Assembly (NCBI GenBank): GCA_013365325.1
Contig: JABVXV010000092.1
Coordinates: forward strand, 62,001 to 126,000
Direction of reading: 5' to 3'
From: Dipetalonema caudispina
Taxonomy: Eukaryota > Nematoda > Chromadorea > Rhabditida > Onchocercidae
Length of the DNA: 64,000 nucleotides
Every line of letters starts with the position of its first letter. The first letter of the stretch is position 1. Positions 53,576 to 64,000 of the stretch are shown here, in pieces. Position numbers and translations under genes: made by a program. The notes beneath the pieces are model-generated. The model did no database searches. It saw only the letters and a program-made list of their open reading frames with translations, and was not told the origin of the DNA.

Positions 53576-56500
53576 ATGGATGATGGAACAGTGTTGGAAG
53601 TTCGAATAAACGGTGAAATTAACGGAAATACTGCTTGTTTGGCGAAATTGCAGAATACAACGGAAAACATTTGCAGTCCTTCTACACCAGGAATTGAAAC
53701 CAACAATAGTCTCTCAGATACAGCAATCGCATTAATACGGAAGGAATTAGAAAATGAAAATTATGTTACCAAACCAAAGATAAATGACCAAAGTCATGCC
53801 GAGAATTTCGTAAAATGTATGAACTGATGATTTTTCTTGCATGCTCTTATATGGGAATAACTACGTATGGTTAATGAGAAAGAAACCTTTTAAATGTGTT
53901 ATAGAAGTTTAACTGAGCGTTACAATGAACAGATGTATCATTAAATGTGCGAGTACTGCTTGTTTTCGTTGTTATTAGTAGTTAGGTTTTTTTTTTTTCT
54001 TTAACCGATAAATTCAAGTATGCAGTTGCAGCACTGGATTTGTTAAAGGATCAAAATTGTTAAGCAACTTCTTTCAGCTAATGAACAAGCTTCGGATTCA
54101 CGGGATTCGAGTGATTCAAGGCGGAAGTTTCGTGTTCTTGGATTAACCTTTCCCGGGAAATGGATGACAAGTGAAAAGTTTTGGGATTTACTCGAAAAAA
54201 GCGAATCGTTTCATATGTGGTTTGATAAAACCACAAAAGGTTTGTAACCTTCTTCACGTGCACGATGATTTTCATTTTTGACTGCCGAAAGAACTGTACA
54301 TTTGAATCTAAGCAAGTCCGTTGAAAAGTTGACTGGTGAATTAACACATAATAATCTTAATTTTTAATGCAGGTGGTACTAAACATGGTGGACTCAGTAC
54401 TGTTTATGAAACACCGGAAGAAGCAAAGCTAGCATTTGCTGCTTTTCACAAAATGACGTTTGATGGGAATCCGCTGAAGTTACAGGCATCTAAACTTTTT
54501 TGTACGTTTTTAGCCGTCGTAATATTTTTGTTTTGAACTTTCAAAGTAAGGGATTTTCCTAGTGGCGTGATCGTCTACTCATTCGTTTTGAATGTTCTAA
54601 GTAATATTTTAGATGATCCGATACCGAGTTCTCGAACTGTACAACCACCTATGCCATTCAAAATAAATCCGTCGGATCCCGACGCTTCAAGACGACTTTA
54701 TGCGCTTCATTTGTCTTCAGCTACTGATCAGACTTTACTGTCATCAATATTCGGCAGCGAATGTATCGAATCAGTACAGTTAGAGGCCGATCCGTTCATA
54801 GCATCTGAGAAGCAAGCAGAGGTTATTTATATTGTTGAAATAAAAATTAGAATTGTGGACAGTTTTAAGAAAAATAAGAAAAGACGACTATTTACCAAGA
54901 CTTTGCTAGTAGCGGCGAACATGCATATTATCTGGAATCCAGCAGTGACGTAGTTGTGTATTGTTGCAGATTGTATTCCATACCGTGCAAGAAGCAAATG
55001 ATGCCCGAGTGGAGTTGGCAGATGGATTTGAGATTGATGAAGGCGATCGTCAGCTTACTATGAGGTTTTCTTGTCAAGGAATAATCATTATATGTTTATT
55101 AATTATTTGTTAATGAACCGCTTTATCTTCAGCTTGCTGACTTTTTCTATATTTTTATTCAGCAGTAAGGATTGAATTTATATGACATATGGGTTCCACT
55201 TTTATTGGTAGTGCCTTATGAACTGTGTCCTTAAAGAAGAACAATATCAGACTAAGTGTCAAAGCAAGCACTTTACACAGTTGTTGCCCCAGAACTTATA
55301 TCGGAGTACACTAAAATCTGGAGTAAGAGACAAGAAGATTTTCGGCTTAGAGTCTCAAGTTTTGAGGATGGAAATATTATCATGAGCATGATTGATAGTT
55401 TCAGACTGCTGACGATGGATGAATATATTTCGTATATGAAAACGGAAAATGATAAAATCCTCAATGCTCGGGTTGTACCTGTGAGTGCTTCTTCAGCTCC
55501 ATCTTCATCGTCTTCCCAACCATCACCCTCAGTATCGTCGACAGCAATGACAACTACTTCAGAAACTGCTGTCGTGCCATTTATTCCTGCCCCTGAGATC
55601 ACAGTGGAAGACGTGACAGGTTTTTTACAACAGGTACTTTTCCTTTTTTACTTAGATCTTCATTTTTGTTTCCGTTAAACACAACCCGTTTTTCTCCTGA
55701 TGCAAAAAAAGTGTGTGCATGTGCTGACCCAGATTCTCAACTAGTAATGAAAGTGTATTGACTAAGAATCTCAGCTTTCTTCGTGTAAAGCGATGTTGTA
55801 CTTTCAGTACGTTGATGACACACGAACAAATTGGGCAGAACTGAACGAACTAAATGAACTGTGGAAATTGTGCGATGAAGTAAGCCAACTACATAGAGGG
55901 ATTCCCGATTCTTTATTGAAAATTGCCTTGCTAAATGTTTTGGAGCGACATCAGCGGACTCTTCCAACTCATTGGATGAGACAGCATGTTGACATCCTCA
56001 TCAGGTCATAAAACGTTATGCATCTATCTCTTGTATGAGTTTTGGGAATTCTTTTTTCCAGTAACATTTAGCTTGATGTTAGAGGTGAAAATTTCATTGT
56101 GAATCGATCTATCGTATATCCTATACTAACGATTTTTTCTCATATCTTTCTCTTTTTATTGTTCTTTTTTAGTACGCTGGTTACTCACTGAGAAAGAGTA
56201 ACCCTCAGCTTTGGATTGTGAAACAGTATTAAACTTATTATAAATCTTAATTACTGTTCACAAAAATACGTCTGAGCTGTTTATTTAGAATATGGAAAAA
56301 AGAAATACAGAATACGAAAGGTGTCCAGCGCTCCACAAGTTACACAATGTCTGCTGCACCATACATTCCTTATGGTGTTCCTGAACGAAAAAATCCCGAA
56401 ATAAGTACGACGAGGAAACGTGCTTTAGCAACAATGATGGGTGTCGGGGAAATACTAGCCAAAGTCCGGACCATGCTCGCAACGGAAGAAGGGGAATTAG

Positions 56501-58001
56501 ATGTTGACGAAGATGAACACGGTTCTCTTATCATCCTACTTGTTGTTCTTTTGATCTGGTTTAATGTTTTTCCTAATTGCTTCTTTCCGAATTCCCATCC
56601 GTTATTATCTTTATAAATTTGTGAATTTTATTGAGATTAAGATTTAAAACGAGAAAAAAGAGTTTTCCCTTTTTTCAGCTTGCATTTGATTATGAATTTC
56701 AGGGAACTACACAATTGACGGACAACCGCTGTCGTTTGAATCATGGGCCGATATTAACAAACCGGTGAAACCAGCTCCAGTTTATGAGCGGCCCCAATTA
56801 TTTATCGACCCCAAGATGCGGAAGTTTAGGTTATTTTAATAGAGAATATATTTCGAGCGAAAAATTAATCATGCTTTGTGAATGTTGTTCTGTCTATCGA
56901 TATAATTTTGTGTATTGTCTTTGTCTTTTGGAAGGTGAATTTTTGAAAATGATGAGAATGTTCGGATTTTCTAATTTTATCAAGCCATAATTTTAGAAAC
57001 CAATGGAAAAAAGAGACGTGGCAAAAGAAATTGGAAGAAGAAAAGATTAAAAAAGCGCAAGAGGTGGATCCAGAAATAGAAAATGAAAAGGATGAGGAGT
57101 CGGCTCCAGATGGTGAAAGTGTCAGGGCGGAAACAGAAACTCCTGTAATTAGGAGAGAGGTTTGTTTATCTGGGTCTGTTGTCATCTTAGTAGGTTGCAT
57201 TCGTTACTTTTGGCGTACCCCGTTCTGAGAAAACAGACTAAATGTGCTCTATAGACATAAAAACTTACAGACAAGTAGTGTGTATATGATTGTTTAAGTT
57301 GGAAGAAGGAGAAATGTCATCGGAAAGTTCATCATCATCTTCTGCTTCAACATCGTCAGATGAAGATATCGATGATGGAGCGACATCCAGACACCGACGA
57401 CGAAAGCGTCGAAGACATGAAAAGTGACTTTTTTAAACACCTGTACAACTCTTTTTTTTCTCTTTCTTTTATATACAATATTTAATATCTACTTTGAATT
57501 TGAAAAATATATGATGCTATGATTAAGAGAAGTTCCGTCACTTATTTATTCCAAAAGTCTATGATTGGATTATCATTAGCTCGTTACTTTAAGGCTGTAC
57601 TCTGCTGATCCGATATTTTGTTCCTTTATAATTACCGATTCCTCAATTTGTTTCTTACAGGAGCAATCAGTTAAATCCCGTTCAGGCTGCAATGGGTTCT
57701 GTTAACCCGCAGTTCACGACATTGTTCGCACAACTCTATGAACATCGACATACGCTGTGTCGATTGCTTTTATCTTCACACAAGAATGCATTCGCATCTG
57801 TGTTAGGGCAGGTAAGGATATTATCATATATTTCTTGAAATTTTTGTTTTCAAAGAATTAAACTTCAAAGGAAACTAATGCTTTCTTTCACAGAATATGG
57901 AGTTTCAGATACTTTCATCACCACAAGGTATGACATCAGCTCAGCAAAACCAGATGAATTTATTTATCCAAAATTTCTCAACACAGAATTTACCGAAATG
58001 A
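53576..58001 (+). CDS. Unrecognised nuclear protein with two RRM-like domains
   Basis: Exons: 53576-53816, 54078-54239, 54373-54501, 54613-54821, 54970-55072 (or 55064), 55257-55633, 55808-56004, 56289-56521, 56703-56829, 56997-57159, 57299-57423, 57661-57811, 57894-58001; about 770-780 residues. Phases close at every junction except exon 5/6, where the donor is uncertain. Residues about 90-170 (KFRVLGLTFPGKWMTSEKFW onward) and 190-275 (LYALHLSS, AEIVFHTV) look like RRM folds with RNP2/RNP1-like strands. A Ser-rich linker follows, then a helical region (LNELWKLCDEVSQLHRGIPD and LLNVLERHQRTLPTHWMRQH). Next come a Lys/Glu coiled segment (WQKKLEEEKIKKAQE), an acidic poly-Ser tract, a basic cluster (SRHRRRKRRRHEK) that could be a nuclear signal, and a Gln/Asn-rich end. 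I do not recognise the family. A role in RNA processing or transcription is inference. Confidence 0.8.
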
Positions 58002-59421
58002 CATTGTTTTTACATTTTTAATATTGATTTTAGGAATATTCTACTGTATACTATCTTTTGGAACTAACCTATCCTCCCGTTACTAACCATCGGGACAAGA
58101 TTCTTTTCATAGATTTTATAATTTTCCAACCTACTTTTACTCGATTACTTCTTATGAAGCATATGGCTTAAGCAATGCACAAAAATTGTGACTAATAGCT
58201 TGAGATGTCATAAAAGATACACCCCGTTTCTTATTCAAAAATTCAAAAGGGAACGAATGACTGACTTTATCGCCCGCTACAAAATGACGATAGCAAGCTT
58301 ACTTGGCCATTCCCACATTTCTCCTAGCGCTTTTGCAAGGATCTCGCATTGCCAGCTGTACTGCCTCTGTAATCAGTCCGGCTGATCTGTCTCAACAGTT
58401 GTGCAGTAACCATAGTTAATGGAATAAGTGGTGTTATTCTTAAATAATGTTATACGTCATGGACAACATGCGTTTCATATCTGTGGCAGCATAAGTTCAG
58501 CTTTCCGCATAACACAGTGTATTACTTTTATTGGTTTTAAATTTCTATTTTTTTCTATACTCGAGTTGCTTAATATGTTTCGTGCTATATAAACTACCAA
58601 TTTTTTAAAATATAATTTGTCTTAACAGTTTGTTTATAAATGCATATCGTTATGTACATGTGTTTTAAATAAGTCTTAATTTGTTGGTGAACATTTGTAT
58701 AATCAAATCAAATTTGCCACTTTTTTGTTGTACAAATTTGAACTTCGTAGTGAACTTTGGACTTTAGCCATGTTCATAATTTTATCCCAGTGTTTTATCA
58801 TATATGTAAACTTCATTTCATAAAATCGATTTAGATGAACTTACGGAACTTTAATCCTTCGTTTCTTTTTGAGTTTTTAAGTTTGTCGGAGTTCCTTCTG
58901 AACTTTTTATTTGGATTCATTCGACCCTCTATATTGTTGGAAAATATGTCCCGTTTATTCTCATTTATACGATGCAGGATTTTTTAATGTTACTCATTTA
59001 ATGTTTTTTTTATCCATCATGACTGGCAAATGTTGCAACGTTTCATGTTTAAATAAATTTTAGTAAGCAATTATTGCTTATCTGGAATGTTCAGAGTGCT
59101 GTTTTTGTCATGAATGCATGTTGCATTATCATATCAAAATAAGATGTAGAAGAATAGATATATTTAGTAGGAAGTATCTATGAGCTGGCATTCATGTCAA
59201 CATTCATTTTAGGTAATACAAAAAGAAATAAGTTGACGAGGATTCCGTTGAATAGATCGCCTTCTCAAAACTGTTTGGGTAAATTGTGCTTTCCTAATCT
59301 TTCGATGGTAAGCGGGAAACCCTGCATCCAAAACCTCTGTCGGCCTAAGGTGTACACTGTCGAAGGAGATTCTAGATTTTGTTCATTTCCAGCTGGAGTC
59401 TCGCTTCTCCATTCCGTGGGG
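58002..59421. other. Intergenic spacer
   Basis: Between two plus-strand genes; no supported exon. An open frame upstream of 59422 is in frame with the ari-2 start (from about 59194), but it lacks conservation with the family and is left as 5' sequence. Confidence 0.5.
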
Positions 59422-62400
59422 ATGGAATGCGGCGATACACCTGCTGATAGTCCTTCCCTTTCGGACGATGAAGCAGATTACGACTATGGTTAGTTCATTC
59501 TCTTCAACTGTATTTTTATTAGCGTTCATAACGTTTTTTGTTGATTTTCATTGGAAAGGCTTCATTTAGATGACTTTTACTGTAATGGAGAAAATTGTGC
59601 TATGGAGATATTCGAAAGAGAAGATCCGGAATACATTGAATACGTATGTTTGAAAGTGCCGGAGGTATGCATTATAAAGATTTCGGTAGTTGTTATCCAT
59701 GTAAAATATCTCATGCGAAATTTAGAAATTCGGAATAAGTTTACAGATCTCTTGAATATATTCCCAAGCACTCTAATGTCGCAAATATCCAGGTCGAACG
59801 TCTCTTGAAAGAAACTATGGATCATGTTGTTTCAACCTTGAATATATCATCTTCACTTGCCAAACTCCTTCTCTATTTTTACAAGTGGGACGACTCCACT
59901 TTAATCAAATTGTACAGCGTTGATCCTTGTAAAGTTCTTGTCGGTAAGTCTTATGTAATTAGTTTTAGATGATGTATTTCTAGAATTTTGATTAGTTGAT
60001 TGCGTATAGTTCTCTCATTATGTGAATTTCTGTTGTTGAATCATTGGGAATCTCAACGGGAAATTAAACGGAATAGTTACATGGCTGACATTGTTAGCCT
60101 TTACCAAAAGGCACATGCGAGGTATGCATTCGTGCTATCAATTTGACTTACGTTGCATGTAATGGTTGATTGACTCTGATAGCTGTATAATGTTGTATGT
60201 TACTATGTTTATTGCTTGTGCATGTTAGTTTAGTGCTATATGAGTTATATGTTTGTGCTTAGTTTATTGCTTAAATTTCAGATTGCTTTGTATGCACCGG
60301 TTCTTCAAAGCAACAGTTAGAGGCAATAAGCTGTGTGGTTTGTACAAGGTTACAAGGGGAATGTACCAAGATGTATGCATTGGACTGTGGGCATAGTTTT
60401 TGTTCAGCTTGCTGGCTGAAATATATTGAAACACAGCTTTGTAATGGCTTATCAATCACGTTAGCTTTTATCTTATGAGTTAGGTTCTTAATCAATCAAT
60501 TAATCTTTAATTTACTCCAAAATTTGAACTAGTTTCTTTTCTTGGTGTACCTATGCTTACTGGTAACTGTTATTTACATTCCGTCCATTTCATCAATCAC
60601 GTATGACTTATCTAGGGGAAGTGTGATATAAGCAACTTTAACTTTTTGCAGAAACATTTCGTATTTTCTATGGCTTTGAAATTAATAGATATTAGTTGTA
60701 TGCCAGTCTCAAAAAGCTGAGGAAAAGAGAATGAGCAAAGTTTTTTACAGGATCGGTTGCATGGCAAGTGGGTGTACATTACTGTGTTTAGAAGATTTTG
60801 TACTAAGGATATTGAGCGAACGCACAGAAATAAGAGATAAGTATGAAAGGTTAATATTCAAAGACTGTGTTGAATCACATTCACAGCTGCGATTCTGTCC
60901 GGGTGTTGATTGTCATATTGTTATCAAGGCACAGTGTCAAAAGGCGAAGAAAGTTACTTGCACCAGTTGTCGAATTTCTTTTTGGTATGTTCCAAGTTTA
61001 CTTTCACAAAATTTGACAGCGTTCGTCGTGGTATTCAACGGTTGGATAGGACCTGTGCATGGTGATCATTGCCCGTAGGCATCCCGAAGTGACATATATT
61101 GGTTGGCGATAGCCAAACAATCAAAATTAAAATCCAGCAATAACGTAATCAGTGGGTGCATGAATGAAAACGTTATAATGACCAACATCGTAAATAACTT
61201 TTAGGAGTTTTATTCTCCACTTTGCTTTGGATATAGTTTTGCTATCGCCGAATCACATTCTGCGTTGAAAATCTGGGACAATTTTGGTAGTGTTTCAAAT
61301 TTGTGGTTTAGTTTTTGTTTTTGCTACCAGAAATTTCGTAAATGGTTCTACATCCAGTTTTTGTTTATAGTTTCCAGTGCGGTTGTGATTATCACGCACC
61401 AACTTCTTGCGAGACAATACGCAAATGGTTAACGAAGTGTGCTGATGACAGTGAAACTGCCAATTATATAAGGTTAGAATAGATCCTGTCGCGTGCAATC
61501 TTCTTACATAGTAATCATGCCGGAAGATGGTTCAAATCACTTTTTCTTAATCGTTTTGTTTGTGTCATCGAGAATACTCCCATCTGCATTATCCATTTCG
61601 GAATATAAAACATTTTATATTAACTTTGTGTGTTCCACGTAATTTGGTTTATTGTTCATGTATATTTGAATAATTTAGTGCACATACTAAGGATTGTCCC
61701 AATTGCCACTCATGTATCGAAAAAAACGGTGGATGCAATCATATGCAGTGCGCCAAGTGCAAGCATCACTTTTGTTGGATGTGCTTTGGAGGTCATTCAT
61801 TTTGTTTTCTTTTTTTTTGAATTTTAATTGAAGTCCATTTTACTACTGATTAGCGAAGAATAGCATGGTTTCATTAATGCAAAACTCCATCTCGTATTTC
61901 AATATGTTGTGGCATGCTTTCTGGGTTGTAGTTATCTTGTTTATCCTTTTACTTGCAGCGGCAAGAACAGTCCGTTAAGGAAGCTACCTTGAAAAAGTGT
62001 GTTCTCTATAAATCAGTAGCTGAGGTCATCGTCCCAAGACGGATTTTGAGTTTCAAATAAACAAGATACCATCGTATATTGTGCACTTTCTTGTTCAGAT
62101 TTGTTTCCACTTTTCCACTTAAACAATTGACAAAGCTTGATTTTTACGTTCGATTTTTTACAGACTGGAAGAATCATGGAAGCGAATATTATGAATGTAG
62201 TCGCTATAAAGAGAACCCATCTATAGCTCAGGAAGCAAATCATGTCAAAGCCCGTCGTGCACTTGAGAAATATTTACATTATTATGGTGGGTTTTTATTT
62301 GTAGCATCTTTTATAAGGTCTGCAGAATATTTGTGCCATACCAACTAATTAATACACTGACGATTTCCTATGTGTCATACTAATTTTTAGGACGACATAA

Positions 62401-63066
62401 TGTTTTAAAAACGACATTTGTAAAATGTACTTTACAGAGCGTTATGAGAATCATCACAAATCGTTGAAGTTAGAAGAGGATTTGCGAAATTGTATAATGA
62501 AAAAGATCGATGAGAAAGTAAATGGACATGAAGGGACATGGATTGATTGGCAATATTTGCATAGAGCAGCTACATTGCTTACGAAATGTCGTTACACGTT
62601 GCAGTACACTTATCCATATGCATATTATATGGAAAATGGGCCAAGAAAACAGCTGGTATGTTCTTTTGGGATTTCAAAGGATGAATTCACTGAAATTTTT
62701 GAGGGATTCATATTGAATAGTTGAAACGCCCCATATGATATATCCAGAGTTTTGTTGATGTAAATTAAAAAGAAGGCTACCAAATCTTTGTTCGAAATGC
62801 CCGGTTATTCAGTTCAGCGCGACTTTCGTTGGAAAGATTTCGTGAGCCATGTTATGAGAGAGAGACATTTTGGAACTAGATTGTTCTTGCTTCTTAATTA
62901 TTTAATTGTTCAGTTTGAATATCAGCAAGCTCAGCTGGAGAAGGAGATTGAAGAATTATCCTGGAAAGTTGAGAGGGCAGAAAGTACGGAGCGAGGTGAT
63001 CTGGAAACACAAATGCATGTGGCAGAATGTAAACGACGTACACTTCTGCAAGATTTCTTCGATTGA
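59422..63066 (+). CDS. ari-2: Ariadne-2 type RBR E3 ubiquitin ligase (ARIH2)
   Basis: Exons: 59422-59488, 59570-59664, 59793-59943, 60282-60440, 60741-60984 (start could be 60696), 61371-61472, 61679-61791, 62164-62286, 62438-62655, 62914-63066; about 474 residues, near human ARIH2 (493). It carries ubiquitin from an E2 to substrates through a RING-HECT hybrid mechanism, together with neddylated cullin-5 in the vertebrate protein. It has an acidic N terminus ([12 protein letters not shown]), a UBA-like region, RING1 (CVVC to [10 protein letters not shown]), an IBR ([23 protein letters not shown]) and [24 protein letters not shown]2 follows, with the catalytic Cys in [10 protein letters not shown] and then CKHHFCWMC. 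The Ariadne domain contains [31 protein letters not shown] and [15 protein letters not shown]. Identity to ARIH2 is very high from RING2 on. An extra CFVC pair precedes RING1. The ATG is the first in frame before the acidic segment. Confidence 0.94.
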
Positions 63067-64000
63067 TGATTCCACAGAGCAACTGAATCTCCCTCATCTG
63101 CTTATATCTCGTAAGAAATTTTCTCACTGTGCTGTTTTTTATCGGGTTGTATGTGTGTGGCGCTGCTCGACATTTTCTGTTTCTACTGACAACCATTACT
63201 GTATTTTTGCTCACAACTTTGTGTCGTATTGATCATTTTTCAATCACTTCCTTCCATTTATATGTGACCATTTGCAAATTTATTGTGATTCGAGAACTCT
63301 TTTTCTAAAAGATTTCTTTAATATTGCCAATTTACTTATTTGTTGTTCATAAGCCAACCAATATTTTGCAGTTGCATTTCTATTACCTACATTCTGAAGA
63401 ATATGCAAATTATTTGCTCGGATTTATATTTCTGTCAATTATATGCTCTTTCAAAAAATGTTCATGTCTCGAATTATGCCTTTTAATTCATAAGATTAGT
63501 TGCTTTCTGTATTATGCTCGCTGATACTGTTTTGACATTGAAACATCGAGATTTATGCGCGCCTTTAATCATTCAGCTTGCAGTGGACTCCACCATCTCG
63601 TATTTATGTCCGATAGAATTCCCGGAGTAGAGGAGTTTGGTCCGGTCTGGATATCTGGATTCACATCATTGGGGAAAGTTTAGGATCAGTTCAAAATCTC
63701 TTGATTTCCCTAAGTCCTATAGCTCACTCCCGTAACATTCGCAGTTGGTATTTTGGGTAATGGAACGATCCAGAAGTATTCTCCAAATTGGTTCCGGAAA
63801 ATTACAATGAAATTCCGGTTTTTTTTCAGGTTGAGATAAAGAAACAAATTGATGATTGTTAAGCAATCGTTTTATGAAAATGATTTCACTGTTTTTGAAT
63901 ATGCGCCGTTTTATATGTGCTATGCTGTACCCTCAGTCGAACGTTTGCCTTTTTATTTTAGGAAATATTTTGTTTGTTTTGTGTTTTTGCATTGTCTTTA
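63067..64000. other. 3' flank of ari-2, no gene seen
   Basis: Contains the ari-2 3' untranslated region and AT-rich sequence up to the window end. No exon of a following gene could be supported. Confidence 0.5.

Noticed and set aside
55163..55164. 2-nt microexon (ca) as the preferred model of the RRM-like gene
   Set aside because: A donor at 55073 restores the frame without needing such an extreme exon, so the microexon is kept only as an alternative in the findings.
62894..63232. Frames on both strands over the last ari-2 exon
   Set aside because: They are shadows of the exon that encodes the conserved [20 protein letters not shown] sequence.

Overview
This is a window of a nematode nuclear genome, most likely a clade III (filarial/spirurid-type) worm. 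It is very AT-rich, with long A/T homopolymers and simple repeats. All recognisable genes are split by short to medium introns whose acceptors follow the nematode pattern (tttcag, ttttag). The best matches are worm orthologues: dif-1, cdgs-1, ric-3, mys-2/MOF, ari-2, a caveolin, and a DB-module/Ig/FN3 receptor of a nematode-type architecture. The species assignment is inference. I see no bacterial, viral or transposon genes. Gene models were built by hand from splice sites and reading phase. Within each model the exon lengths and phases close, except where stated.

Layout, left to right. 1-2972 is gene-free AT-rich sequence. 2973-4875 (+) is a small secreted PAN/apple-like protein. 5893-7990 (+) is a caveolin with two possible first exons. 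10489-12278 (-) is the mitochondrial carnitine/acylcarnitine carrier DIF-1. 15578-19218 (-) is CDP-diacylglycerol synthase, complete in 11 exons. 23069-24885 (+) is RIC-3, the nicotinic receptor chaperone, lacking its first exon. 26230-38200 (-) is a type I membrane receptor of about 27 exons built from Ig, DB and FN3 modules. 38.2-49.9 kb is a long repeat-rich region with at most doubtful exons. 49920-52397 (-) is a MYST histone acetyltransferase of the MOF/KAT8 class. 53576-58001 (+) is an unrecognised nuclear protein with two RRM-like domains, arranged head to head with the acetyltransferase. 59422-63066 (+) is an Ariadne-2 type RBR ubiquitin ligase.

The genes are unrelated housekeeping, neuronal and cell-surface functions; this is not a functional cluster. 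Membrane and lipid work is represented by caveolin, DIF-1 and CDP-DAG synthase, synaptic receptor biogenesis by RIC-3, and chromatin/RNA/ubiquitin work by the right-hand block. The most unusual content is the receptor: a cysteine-rich block inserted in its Ig domain, a furin-like site in an FN3 insert, a second cysteine-rich insert, and an NPGY tail. The unrecognised RRM-like protein is the next most interesting item.
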